Positions 54,783 to 63,105 of a DNA stretch of 64,000 nucleotides are shown in pieces. Each line of letters begins with the position of its first letter. Within the stretch, counting starts at the first letter, position 1. Source of the stretch: Streptomyces venezuelae (GTDB taxonomy: Bacteria; Actinomycetota; Actinomycetes; Streptomycetales; Streptomycetaceae); assembly GCF_008642295.1 (NCBI RefSeq), contig NZ_CP029190.1, positions 5,377,501-5,441,500 on the forward strand. The letters are read 5' to 3'. The position numbers and the translations under genes were made by a program. The notes below the pieces were generated by a model that did no database searches, was not told where the DNA came from, and saw only the letters and a list, made by a program, of their open reading frames with translations.

Positions 54783-55226
54783 ATGGCGGAACACACCAGC
54801 TCGAGCATCACGATCGAGGCGGCGCCGGCCGACGTCATGGCCGTGATCGCCGACTTCGCCCGCTACCCCGAGTGGACCGGCGAGGTGAAGGAGGCCGAGG
54901 TGCTGGCCGCCGACGCCGAGGGCCGCGCGGAGAAGGTCCGCCTGCTGCTGGACGCGGGCGCGATCAAGGACGACCACACCCTGTCCTACACCTGGAAGGG
55001 CACGGACGAGGTCAGCTGGACCCTGGACAAGTCCCAGATGCTGCGCCAGCTGGACGGCTCCTACCGGCTGGCGCCGCTGGGGGACGGTACGCGCACGGAG
55101 GTGACGTACCAGCTGACGGTGGACGTCAAGATCCCGATGCTCGGCATGATCAAGCGCAAGGCGGAGAAGGTCATCATCGACCGCGCCCTCGCGGGCCTGA
55201 AGAAGCGCGTGGAATCCACGGCCTGA
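54783..55226 (+). CDS. SRPBCC (START-like) protein, polyketide cyclase/dehydratase type
   Basis: 147 residues forming the helix-grip fold: SSSITIEAAPADVMAVIADFARYPEWTGEVKEAEVL, WTLDKSQMLRQLDGSYRL, TEVTYQLTVDVKIPMLGMIKRKAEKVI and the long C-terminal helix. This stand-alone form occurs widely in Actinobacteria as coenzyme-Q/ligand-binding-like proteins; here no polyketide genes are nearby, so a lipid-binding role is more likely than cyclisation. ATG with GGAGGAG upstream. Confidence 0.85.
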   Translation: MAEHTSSSITIEAAPADVMAVIADFARYPEWTGEVKEAEVLAADAEGRAEKVRLLLDAGAIKDDHTLSYTWKGTDEVSWTLDKSQMLRQLDGSYRLAPLGDGTRTEVTYQLTVDVKIPMLGMIKRKAEKVIIDRALAGLKKRVESTA

Positions 55227-55548
55227 CCCCGCCATGGCCCGGCCCGGCCGGGCCGCGCGGGCTTCGCTCCCCGAACCCCACCCGCACCCTGCTCCGGGGC
55301 CGGCCCCAGGCACCCCGTCCGCGGGGGCTCCGCCCCCGTCGGGTGCGCGGGCTGCGCCCGCATCCGTTCCCCGGGTGCAGGGCGGAGCCCGCACACCCCC
55401 CGGGGCCACCCGGGCCTCCCAGGGGGTCCGGGGCGGAGCCCCGGTTTCTGGGGGCACCTCCCAGCGGTAGCTGGGGGAGAAGGGGCCGGGTGGGGGAATG
55501 GCCCCGCAGGGCCCAGCACCGCCGCACCAACCCCAGGAGCCCCACCCC
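55227..55548. repeat. Non-coding hairpin-rich gap with dispersed element copy B
   Basis: This 322-base gap between the SRPBCC and ArsA-like genes has many short G/C palindromes (for example GGGGGCTCCGCCCCC near 55322). Bases 55438-55486 are identical to 7801-7849, including the CTCCCAGC-GGTA-GCTGGG hairpin. This copy lacks the long inverted left arm. No gene seen. Confidence 0.7.
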
Positions 55549-56775
55549 ATGCACACCCTCCTCCTCACCGGCCCCGGCGGCGCCGGCCGCACCACCATGG
55601 CCGCAGCCACCGCCCTCGCCGCCGCGCGCAGCGGACAGCGCGTGCTGGTGCTCTCCGCCGACCCCGGCGACCCGCTCGGCAGCCTCCTGGGGACCACCGC
55701 CCCGGCCGCCGGCCAGCCCACCGCCCCGGCCGAAGAGGTCGTGCCCGGCCTGCCCGCCCACCCCGTCGCAGTCGACGGCGACCGGAACCACCGCCGCCTC
55801 TGGACCGCCCGGATCGACTCCGGCCAGGACTTCCGAGCCGAACTCACCGCCCTCCAGGACCGCGCCACCGCCGTTCTCGACTTCCTCGGCGCCCGCCCCC
55901 TCGGAGCGGAAGAGCTCACCGAGCTGCCCGGCGCCGAGCAGTTCGCCCTGCTCCGCGCCCTGCGCCGGTCCGCCGCGGCCGGCCCGGCGGGCTTCGACCT
56001 GGTCGTGGTGGACATGCCGCCACTGCACCAGGCCGTCGCCGCCCTCGCCCTCCCCGCCCAGCTGCGCCGCTACCTGGCCCGGCTGGTGCCCGCCGAACGG
56101 CAGGCCGCCCGCGCGCTGCGCCCCGTACTGGCCCAGCTGGTCGGCGTACCGATGCCCGCGCAGTGGCTGTACGAGGCCGCCGAGCGCTGGGACCGGGAGC
56201 TGGCCGCCGTGCAGGCCGTCGTCGAATCGGCCGACACCTCCGTACGACTGGTCGCCGAGCCCGGCCCGGCCGCCGCCGAGGCGCTCCGGCTCGGGCGGCT
56301 CGGCCTCGCCCTGCACGGCCTGGCGGCCGGCCCGGTCCTCGCCAACCGCCTGGTGCCGGCCGGCTCCGCCGAACCCTGGCTGGCCGGCCTGGCCGCACAG
56401 CAGGACAAGTACACGAGCCAGTGGCCGGACCACCGCCCGCTGCCGCACCTCGGCCGTGATCCGCGCGGCCCGGAGGACCTGGCACTGCTCGATCCCGGAC
56501 CGGTCACCGCACCGCCCCGCCCCCACTGGCCGGTGGAGGACCGCCGTGCCGAGGACGGGGTACTGGTCTGGACGGTGCCGCTGCCCGGTGCCGAGAAGCG
56601 GGAACTGGACCTGATCCGGCGCGGGGACGATCTGCTGCTCACCGCGGGCCCGCACCGCAGAATCGTTCCGCTGCCCTCGGCGCTCCGCCGCTGCACGGTC
56701 TCCGGTGCAGCCCTCGCGGACGGTGTGCTGCGCATCCGCTTCACCCCGGACCCGGGCCTCTGGCCCACCCGCTGA
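55549..56775 (+). CDS. ArsA/Get3-like P-loop protein with altered Walker A
   Basis: 408 residues. N-terminal MHTLLLTGPGGAGRTTMA resembles the deviant P-loop of ArsA/Get3 ATPases (usual form GKGGVGKTT), but both lysines are replaced (GPGGAGRTT). ADPGDPLGSLLG parallels the switch I region and LVVVDMPPLHQ the Walker B/switch II. The C-terminal part (about 320-408) has a small beta-rich segment as in bacterial ArsA-like proteins with an HSP20-like tail. ATP hydrolysis is doubtful. ATG start gives the P-loop directly. Followed by DUF5304. Confidence 0.8.
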   Translation: MHTLLLTGPGGAGRTTMAAATALAAARSGQRVLVLSADPGDPLGSLLGTTAPAAGQPTAPAEEVVPGLPAHPVAVDGDRNHRRLWTARIDSGQDFRAELTALQDRATAVLDFLGARPLGAEELTELPGAEQFALLRALRRSAAAGPAGFDLVVVDMPPLHQAVAALALPAQLRRYLARLVPAERQAARALRPVLAQLVGVPMPAQWLYEAAERWDRELAAVQAVVESADTSVRLVAEPGPAAAEALRLGRLGLALHGLAAGPVLANRLVPAGSAEPWLAGLAAQQDKYTSQWPDHRPLPHLGRDPRGPEDLALLDPGPVTAPPRPHWPVEDRRAEDGVLVWTVPLPGAEKRELDLIRRGDDLLLTAGPHRRIVPLPSALRRCTVSGAALADGVLRIRFTPDPGLWPTR

Positions 56776-56888
56776 GCAGCCCGCCGAGCAAGGAAAACGG
56801 CGCCCTCGCGCCGAACCGGGTCCCCCGAACGGGTAACGTCGAAGGTATCCGCCAGCAGAGCCCGCAGCAGCCCGCAGGAGTGTCCGCC

Positions 56889-57377
56889 ATGAGCGAGGCC
56901 AACGACCGTCCCACCGACGACGACGCCTGGGCGAAGGCCTGCGCGGAGGACCTCGCCGCGGAGAAGGCGCGTCGGCGGGCCGGGCAGGGCGCGGGGGACC
57001 AGGGCACCGGGACCGCCGCCGAGGAGCTGTTCAAGCTGTTCGAGGCCGTCGCCGACAAGGTGTCCGGGCTGAACAACCCGCTGCTGGGAACCACCGCACA
57101 GGGCGCCGTCCGCCAGTTCGTCCACCAGGCGAAGAGCGCCGCCAAACCCGTCATCGAGCGCAACCCGGAGGTCTTCGACCACCTGGCCGCGGCGGGTTCC
57201 GAACTGCTCGCCGCCTACCGCTCGGCGGTGGCCGGCCACGAGCGCCGCTGGACCCGGGACGAGCACGACCCCCGAGACGGGCACGAGGGGCGCGACGGTG
57301 ACGAGGGGCGCGACGGGCGCGATGGCCGCGACGGCGGCGAAGGGCCCGGGCCGGCCGGCCGCATCGACCTCGACTGA
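56889..57377 (+). CDS. DUF5304 protein
   Basis: 162 residues. The helical core matches the actinobacterial DUF5304 type (DDAWAKACAEDLAAEKARRR; ELFKLFEAVADKVSGL; NPLLGTTAQGAVRQFVHQA), then a highly charged low-complexity tail of Asp/Gly/Arg repeats (about 130-155). ATG follows CAGGAG. It lies between the ArsA-like gene and glkA in the same direction, an arrangement I recall as conserved in Streptomyces. Function unknown. Confidence 0.82.
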   Translation: MSEANDRPTDDDAWAKACAEDLAAEKARRRAGQGAGDQGTGTAAEELFKLFEAVADKVSGLNNPLLGTTAQGAVRQFVHQAKSAAKPVIERNPEVFDHLAAAGSELLAAYRSAVAGHERRWTRDEHDPRDGHEGRDGDEGRDGRDGRDGGEGPGPAGRIDLD

Positions 57378-57438
57378 GACTCCGCCGCCCTCGGGTACCG
57401 TTGGCCCCGGCGGGGTTTGACCGGAAACCGAGGGACTA

Positions 57439-58380
57439 ATGGGACTCACCATCGGCGTCGACATCGGCGGCACGAAGATCGCGGCCGGCGTGGTCGACGA
57501 AGAGGGCACCATCCTTGAGACGTACAAGGTGCCCACCCCGCCGACCGCGGACGGTGTGACGGAGGCGATCTGCGCCGCCGTCTCCGAGGTCAGCAGCAAC
57601 CACACCATCGAGGCCGTCGGCATCGGCGCGGCCGGATACGTGGACGACAAGCGGGCGACCGTACTCTTCGCGCCCAACATCAACTGGCGCCACGAGCCGC
57701 TCAAGGACAAGGTCGAACAGCGCATCGGCCTGCCGGTGGTCGTGGAGAACGACGCGAACTGCGCGGCCTGGGGCGAATACCGGTTCGGCGCCGGCCAGGG
57801 CCACGAGGACGTCATCTGCATCACCCTGGGCACCGGCCTGGGCGGCGGCATCATCATCGGCAACAAGCTGCGCCGCGGCCGGTTCGGCGTGGCCGCCGAG
57901 TTCGGACACATCCGGGTGGTCCCGGACGGGCTGCTGTGCGGCTGCGGCAGCCAGGGATGCTGGGAGCAGTACGCCTCCGGCCGGGCGCTGGTCCGGTACG
58001 CGAAGCAGCGCGCCAACGCCACCCCGGAGCGCGCGGAGATCCTGCTCGGCCTGGGCGACGGCACGGTCGAGGGCATCGAGGGCAAGCACATCAGCGAGGC
58101 CGCCCGGGCCGGCGATGCGGTGGCCGTGGACTCCTTCCGGGAGCTGGCGCGCTGGGCCGGAGCCGGTCTCGCCGACCTGGCCTCCCTCTTCGACCCGTCC
58201 GCGTTCATCGTCGGCGGCGGGGTCTCCGACGAGGGCGAACTGGTCCTCGACCCGATCCGGAAGTCCTTCCGCCGCTGGCTGATCGGCGCCCAGTACCGCC
58301 CGCACGCGCAGGTCCTGGCCGCACAGCTGGGCGGCAAGGCCGGACTGGTCGGCGCCGCCGACCTGGCCCGCCAGGGCTGA
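57439..58380 (+). CDS. glkA: ROK-family glucokinase
   Basis: Phosphorylates glucose and is central to glucose repression in Streptomyces. 313 residues with the phosphate-binding IGVDIGGTKIAAGVVDE, ENDANCAAWGEYRFGAG (catalytic Asp), LGTGLGGGIIIGNKL, the ROK signature and zinc site FGHIRVVPDGLLCGCGSQGCWEQYASG, and VGGGVSDEG near the end. Complete and typical of GlkA. ATG 61 bases after the DUF5304 stop. A strong terminator follows. Confidence 0.96.
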   Translation: MGLTIGVDIGGTKIAAGVVDEEGTILETYKVPTPPTADGVTEAICAAVSEVSSNHTIEAVGIGAAGYVDDKRATVLFAPNINWRHEPLKDKVEQRIGLPVVVENDANCAAWGEYRFGAGQGHEDVICITLGTGLGGGIIIGNKLRRGRFGVAAEFGHIRVVPDGLLCGCGSQGCWEQYASGRALVRYAKQRANATPERAEILLGLGDGTVEGIEGKHISEAARAGDAVAVDSFRELARWAGAGLADLASLFDPSAFIVGGGVSDEGELVLDPIRKSFRRWLIGAQYRPHAQVLAAQLGGKAGLVGAADLARQG

Positions 58381-58423
58381 CCGCCGGGCGGCCCCCGCAG
58401 GCCGGCCCACCCCCTCCGCGACC

Positions 58424-58458
58424 CTGCCCGTCGCGCCCCCTGTGGGCGCGGCGGGCAG
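58424..58458 (+). terminator. Intrinsic terminator of glkA
   Basis: A 15-bp stem (58424-58438 with 58444-58458, one G-T pair) and 5-nt loop lie 43 bases after the glkA stop. Confidence 0.7.
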
Positions 58459-58476
58459 CCGCATATGTTGCTGCGC

Positions 58477-59238
58477 ATGGATGACCTGACCGACCTGCCA
58501 CAGTCCCGTACGGAACCCGACGGCTCAGCGGTGATCCGGGTGCTCAGCTACAACATCCGCTCACTGCGCGACGACGAGGAGGCACTGGCCCGGGTGATCC
58601 GGGCCTGCGCCCCCGACCTGGTCTTCGTCCAGGAGGCCCCGCGCTTCTTCCGCTGGCGCAAACACGCGGCCCGGCTGGCTGCGAAGGCGGACCTGGTGGT
58701 GCTGAGCGGCGGTGCCACCGCCGCCGGCCCGCTGCTCCTGTGCTCGCTGCGGGCCTTCGTCGAACGCACCGAGGACGTACTCCTCCCGCTCACCCCGGGG
58801 CTCCACCGGCGCGGCTTCGCCACCGCGGTGGTGCGGTTCGGGGACGTGCGGGTCGCCCTGCTCAGCGCGCACCTGTCGCTGGACCCGGTGGAACGGATGG
58901 CCCAGGCGGATCTGCTGCTGGACCGGCTCCGGGACCGGGACGCGCCGTACGCGATCGCGGCGGGGGACATCAACGAGACCCCGGCCGGTCCCTCCTTCAG
59001 CCGCCTCGCGGCCGAACTCACGGACTGCCGTACGGCTGCCCCCTGGGGCGGTGAGCTCACCTTCCCGTCCAGCGGGCCGGACCGCCGCATCGACGCGGTC
59101 TTCGTCAGCGGTGCGGGGGTGGAGGTCCTGGGCTGCGGGGTCCCGGCGGCCCTCCCGGGTATCCGCAGCACCGACCTGAAGGCGGCCACCGACCACCTCC
59201 CCCTGCTGGCCGCCCTCCGCCTCCCGGCCCCCGCCTGA
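58477..59238 (+). CDS. Endonuclease/exonuclease/phosphatase-family hydrolase
   Basis: 253 residues of the DNase I-like fold: VIRVLSYNIRSLRDD (catalytic Asn), DLVFVQEAPRFF (metal Glu), VALLSAHLSLDP (catalytic His), IAAGDINETP (Asp and Asn) and the C-terminal TDHLPLLAAL (His). All active-site residues are present. ATG at 58477; another ATG four codons earlier is possible. Family members cut DNA, phosphoinositides or nucleotidyl esters, so the substrate stays open. Its stop abuts that of the convergent lipoprotein gene. Confidence 0.87.
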   Translation: MDDLTDLPQSRTEPDGSAVIRVLSYNIRSLRDDEEALARVIRACAPDLVFVQEAPRFFRWRKHAARLAAKADLVVLSGGATAAGPLLLCSLRAFVERTEDVLLPLTPGLHRRGFATAVVRFGDVRVALLSAHLSLDPVERMAQADLLLDRLRDRDAPYAIAAGDINETPAGPSFSRLAAELTDCRTAAPWGGELTFPSSGPDRRIDAVFVSGAGVEVLGCGVPAALPGIRSTDLKAATDHLPLLAALRLPAPA

Positions 59239-60120
59239 TCAGGAGCCTGCGAGGATTTCGGCGGTCCGCTTCCGCACCTCGGCGAGATGGCCACGCGTCC
59301 GGTCCAGATCCCCCCGGTGTTCCTCGACCAGGCGGCTCTGGTACGCGCTGTCCAGCGCGTACCAGAGGTCCGTGACCCCGTGCTCCGCCCGGCAGCCGAG
59401 GTCGGCCAAGGCCATGGCCACGTCCTCGCGTTCGCCGCGCTGCCGGTCGCCGGCCCGGGCCCGCCGGTCGTCCGCATCGTCGTTCGCCTGCCAGGGATCG
59501 GCGTACGAGTACCCTGCCCGCCCCATGCAGGCACTCCAGCCCGCGAACGCGGTCCGCAGGCGCGGGTCCGCCAGGGCGCTGTCGGCGGCCTCCTTCCGCA
59601 ACCGCAGCACCAGGGCCATCGTGTCCACGGGAGCGCCCCCGGTGAGGGCCCGCCGTGCCTCGCCGGAGCAGGTGTCCGTCCAGACGGCGAGCTCGGCCGG
59701 GGTGGGCGCGGGCGGCTGTGCCGCGGCCGGCGGCCGGTCCGGCCCGGGCTGCTCCTCCAGCGGGTTGCGGTACCCCCACCGCTCGACCTCCCCGCGGTCG
59801 ACGATCCCGTACCGTCCGGCATTCGTCTCCGCGGCGGACATCTGCCGTCCCGGGTCCACCACCGGCCGGCTCATTCCGTGCTTCCGCATACATGCAGCCC
59901 CGGCCGTCTGTAATGCGATATTGGCCCTTCGGCGTTCTTCCGGGTCGGCCCAGTAGGAATCCAGCGGCAATGTGATGTCCGCAGGCGTGCGAATGGATTT
60001 CAATCCACCGAGGGGCGGGAGACCGGAATCCGTGCTGTCTTTCCCGGTGCAAGCAGTAAGCACCGCCAGAGAAATGCAGGCGGCTGCGAGGGGCCGCCAT
60101 CGAATGCGGAATGACGGCAT
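59239..60120 (-). CDS. Putative secreted lipoprotein, function unknown
   Basis: 293 residues. Signal peptide with RIRWRPLAAACISLAVLTAC (lipobox LTAC, Cys about 25), then an acidic, mostly helical protein. Four widely spaced cysteines occur in AACMRKHGMS, DTCSGEARR, SACMGRAGYSY and LGCRAEHGV, each before short helical repeats, perhaps two disulfides. ATG at 60120 follows AAGGAG. The first 200 bases are clearly less GC-rich than neighbours, suggesting acquired DNA. I recognise no family. Confidence 0.72.
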   Translation of the reverse strand: MPSFRIRWRPLAAACISLAVLTACTGKDSTDSGLPPLGGLKSIRTPADITLPLDSYWADPEERRRANIALQTAGAACMRKHGMSRPVVDPGRQMSAAETNAGRYGIVDRGEVERWGYRNPLEEQPGPDRPPAAAQPPAPTPAELAVWTDTCSGEARRALTGGAPVDTMALVLRLRKEAADSALADPRLRTAFAGWSACMGRAGYSYADPWQANDDADDRRARAGDRQRGEREDVAMALADLGCRAEHGVTDLWYALDSAYQSRLVEEHRGDLDRTRGHLAEVRKRTAEILAGS

Positions 60121-60186
60121 GGGGGAGAACTCCTTTCGATGGAAGGGGTGCCGGGCGGAATCGCCCGGCACCCTTCTCGCCCGATG

Positions 60187-60678
60187 TCAGCGGAACTGGA
60201 CGGAACGGGTCCGGTCGTTCATCCAGTTGCCGATGTAGTTGTTCACTCCACCCCACCAGCCACTTGCGTCACCGGTGCCGTTCCAACCGGAACGGTGGTT
60301 GGCCTGGCACCAGGACCACGTGCGGAACGAGCTGATCTGCCCGACCCAGCTGCCGAGCACGTTTCCGGTGATCACGTACCCGGAGTTGCAGGGCGTGTCG
60401 CCCCAGAAATTGCCCAGGTGGTTGCGGAGTCCGTCGTGCTGGTACTCCTCGCTGTAGTGGATCGAACCCGCGGGCACCAGAGAGGAGCCGCTGGTGGCCG
60501 TGGCCCGGGCCGGTGACGCGCCCGCCGTGCCGGCACCGGCGTCCGCGGCCATCGCGTTTCCGGTACCCAGGCCGGCCGCGGCCACAGCACCGTTGTTCCG
60601 GCGCGAGAGCGTTTCGACTGGTGCTGTGATCTCGTCGGCCGGGATACCGCTCCCACCCGGATAAGCAGCGATCACCAC
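60187..60678 (-). CDS. Secreted peptidase-inhibitor-I36-like protein with damaged 5' end
   Basis: The C-terminal ~90 residues are rich in Gly, Asn, Trp and aromatic residues with two cysteines (DTPCNSGYV; WSWCQANHR) and end in NNYIGNWMNDRTRSVQF, resembling beta-gamma-crystallin-like I36 inhibitors. Upstream, SRRNNGAVAAAGLGTGNAMA looks like the remains of a signal peptide, but no start codon precedes it except one (60678) lying inside sequence that codes, on the other strand, for the AraC regulator. A genuine start is therefore missing or internal. Possibly a pseudogene. Confidence 0.5.
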   Translation of the reverse strand: MVIAAYPGGSGIPADEITAPVETLSRRNNGAVAAAGLGTGNAMAADAGAGTAGASPARATATSGSSLVPAGSIHYSEEYQHDGLRNHLGNFWGDTPCNSGYVITGNVLGSWVGQISSFRTWSWCQANHRSGWNGTGDASGWWGGVNNYIGNWMNDRTRSVQFR

Positions 60679-60702
60679 GATGATTTCCGGGCCAGCATCG
60701 GC

Positions 60703-61563
60703 ATGTTGCCGATGGGGGCCGTGGGAATGTCCCTGCTCTCCATGCCGGCCATCAGATCCGAACGGACCCCGACGCTGATCCGGCGCTCGGACCCGGAGGC
60801 GTACGAGCTCTGCCTGATCCTCGGCAGCGACATGTGGCTGGAGCAGCGCCGCTCCGACGCCCGGGTGCGGGCCGGGGACCTGCTGCTGTGGGACACCTCG
60901 CAGCCGTTCGACGGCCGCGGGCTGGGCATCGGCCCGGACCGGCCGTCACGGGCGATCATCGTGCATCTGCCGCGGGCGGCCGTGCCGTTGCCCGAGGCGC
61001 GGATCAACGGCCTGCTGGCCCGGCGGCTGCCGACCGGCACCGGTATGGGGGCCTTGCTGGCCGGGTTCCTGCGGGGGGCCGTGGACCAGGCCGACAGCTG
61101 GAACGGCCGGGACACCGTCCGGCTCGGGTCCGTGGCCATGGAGCTGTCCACGGCCTTCCTCGCCCACCATCTCGATGCGACGGCGGCCCTGCCGCCCGAG
61201 ACCCGCCGGCAGACCCTGCTCCGCGAGGTCCTCGGCTTCATCGACCTCAACCTCGCGGACCCGCAGCTCACACCGGCCGCAGTGGCGGCCTTCCACCACA
61301 TCTCGGTGCGCTACCTGCACCGGCTCTTCGAGCAGCAGGACGCCACCGTGGCCGCCTGGATCCGCCGCCGCAGGCTCCAGCGCTGCCAGGCCGACCTGGT
61401 CAACCCGCTGTACGGGGCGCAGCCCGTGCATGCGGTGGGCCGCCGCTGGGGCTTCGTCCACCCCGCGGACTTCACCCGGTCGTTCCGGCGGGAGTACGGC
61501 ATGACCCCCACGGCCTACCGGAGGCTGGGCGCCTCCGGTGCCGTACGTCCGGACACTTCCTGA
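60703..61563 (+). CDS. AraC-family regulator, probably 5'-truncated
   Basis: 286 residues from the first available start. N-terminal AraC-binding-like cupin (IRRSDPEAYELCLILGSD, RAGDLLLWDTSQPF) and C-terminal double helix-turn-helix (LREVLGFIDLNLADPQLTP; VHAVGRRWGFVHPADFTRSFRREYGMTP). The same frame upstream, from about 60601, still encodes a typical family N-terminus (ARERFDWCCDLVGRDTAPTR, then DDFRASIG). No ATG, GTG or TTG exists between a stop at 60514 and 60703. The full protein can thus no longer start normally. Confidence 0.72.
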   Translation: MLPMGAVGMSLLSMPAIRSERTPTLIRRSDPEAYELCLILGSDMWLEQRRSDARVRAGDLLLWDTSQPFDGRGLGIGPDRPSRAIIVHLPRAAVPLPEARINGLLARRLPTGTGMGALLAGFLRGAVDQADSWNGRDTVRLGSVAMELSTAFLAHHLDATAALPPETRRQTLLREVLGFIDLNLADPQLTPAAVAAFHHISVRYLHRLFEQQDATVAAWIRRRRLQRCQADLVNPLYGAQPVHAVGRRWGFVHPADFTRSFRREYGMTPTAYRRLGASGAVRPDTS

Positions 61564-61581
61564 CCAAGCACTACCAGGCGG

Positions 61582-62172
61582 CTAGACCACCGCGCCGCGG
61601 CCCGGGTCGTCGTCCTCTTCGTCGCCGTGTGCCATCCGGCCCACCAGGGTGGCGAAGCCGCCGAGGAAGCCGCCCACCCCCAGGGTGGTCAGCCACCAGG
61701 TCATCTCCCAGCGCAGCACCACCGCCAACAGCAGCAGCACCGGACCGCCCACCACCGCCAGCCAGGCGAACTTGGCCGTGGTGTCGGCAGCCGGCAGCGG
61801 CGGAGGCTCCGGCGGGACGAAATGCCCCTCGTCGGTTGCGTCGAGATCGTCCTCGCCCGGCTCCGCCAGGGAATGGTCCCGGGGACCGGCCCCGCCCACG
61901 CCCGGGGCGAACACCACCGAGCTGCCCAGCGCGGCCGGCGGGGACGCCGGCCCGGCGTCGGCGTCCTTCTCCGGCGGCTTCGCACCCGCCGCCGGGGCCG
62001 GCGGCTCCGGCAGGACGTCTTCCTCCGGCAGCAGCAGGTCCTCGATCGGCTTGAACGGCCGAGCCCCCGGCGGGTCCGCCGGTTCCTCGCCGTAGCCGGC
62101 GACGATCGCCGCCCAGGCCGCCTCTTCGTCCAGCGGCGGGACGCCGCCCGACGGCTCCTCCTGCTCAGCCAC
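61582..62172 (-). CDS. Membrane protein with acidic, proline-rich N-terminus
   Basis: 196 residues. The first ~130 are acidic and Pro/Ala-rich (EEPADPPGARPFKP; PEPPAPAAGAKPPE), presumably disordered and cytosolic. Two transmembrane helices follow (FAWLAVVGGPVLLLLAVVL; WWLTTLGVGGFLGGFATLV) and an acidic tail (DEEDDDPGRG). GTG start overlaps the last eight bases of the esterase gene, so the two are probably co-translated. Family not recognised beyond a Streptomyces-type layout. Confidence 0.75.
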   Translation of the reverse strand: MAEQEEPSGGVPPLDEEAAWAAIVAGYGEEPADPPGARPFKPIEDLLLPEEDVLPEPPAPAAGAKPPEKDADAGPASPPAALGSSVVFAPGVGGAGPRDHSLAEPGEDDLDATDEGHFVPPEPPPLPAADTTAKFAWLAVVGGPVLLLLAVVLRWEMTWWLTTLGVGGFLGGFATLVGRMAHGDEEDDDPGRGAVV

Positions 62173-62944
62173 CGGTGCCCGCTCCCTCCCTGTCGCCGGT
62201 CCCCGCGAGCCGGCCGACAAACGCAAAACTGTCCGCGAAGATCCGCTCCGCATCATGGTCCAACGTCGCGACGTGGTAGCTCTGTTCCAGCAGGGTCTCG
62301 GTCACGTCCGTGGAGGACACCCGCGCCAGCACCCGCGCCGAGTCGGCCGGCGGCACCACATGGTCCTGCGGGCTGTGCAGCAGCAACAGCGGCTGGGTGA
62401 CCTGCGGCAGCTCCTTGTCCACCAGCTGCAGGAACTTCCGCAGCGAGTGCGCGGCCCGGGTCGGGACCCGGTCGTACCCGACCTCCTCCGAGCCCGGCTT
62501 GGCGATGTCGGAGGCGATGCCCGGCGTGGAGCGGATGACGTGCATGGCCACCGGCAGCAGGACGGCCAGCGGGTCGTGCACCTTGTTGGCCGGATTGACC
62601 AGGACGATGCCGCTGATCGCGTCCCCGTGCCGGGCCGCCAGCCGCAGGGTCAGCGCGCCGCCCATCGACAGTCCGAACACGAACACCTGGCTGCACCGGT
62701 CCAGCAGCTCCCGCAGGGCCCGGTCGACCTCCGCGTACCAGTCCTGCCATCCGGTGAGCTGCATGTCCTGCCACCGCGTGCCGTGTCCGGGCAGCAGCGG
62801 GAGGGACACCGTCAGACCGCGCTCGGCCAGATACTCGGCCCACGGCCGCATGGACTGCGGGGAGCCGGTGAAACCGTGGACGAGGAGGACGCCGACCTCT
62901 CCGCCCTCGTGGCGGAACGGCTCGGCACCGGGGAGGACGGGCAC
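62165..62944 (-). CDS. Alpha/beta hydrolase, carboxylesterase/monoacylglycerol lipase-like
   Basis: 259 residues resembling Est30-type esterases. Oxyanion region VLLVHGFTGSPQSMRPW, nucleophile elbow FVFGLSMGGALTL (Ser about 95), acid in LLLHSPQDHVVPP and catalytic His in SYHVATLDHD. No signal peptide, so cytosolic. GTG start with AAGGAG eight bases upstream. Divergent from the PlsC gene, which hints at a role in lipid turnover, though substrate is unproven. Confidence 0.88.
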   Translation of the reverse strand: MPVLPGAEPFRHEGGEVGVLLVHGFTGSPQSMRPWAEYLAERGLTVSLPLLPGHGTRWQDMQLTGWQDWYAEVDRALRELLDRCSQVFVFGLSMGGALTLRLAARHGDAISGIVLVNPANKVHDPLAVLLPVAMHVIRSTPGIASDIAKPGSEEVGYDRVPTRAAHSLRKFLQLVDKELPQVTQPLLLLHSPQDHVVPPADSARVLARVSSTDVTETLLEQSYHVATLDHDAERIFADSFAFVGRLAGTGDREGAGTGG

Positions 62945-63105
62945 CAGGATCTCCTTGATAAGGGACGGGAAAGGGGATGTTCGGGGCGGGTGCGCTGTGT
63001 GACTTCACCGTACGCGACGGGACAGGCACCGACCAGGGTCGTAGGGCGGCTCCGGGTCCGCCCAGGGGTTAAGGTCTGTTCGACGGACACAGGAAGGCTG
63101 CTCAG

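Noticed and set aside
54783..55226. Polyketide cyclase
   Set aside because: The SRPBCC fold is shared by many lipid-binding proteins and there are no polyketide synthase genes in the window.
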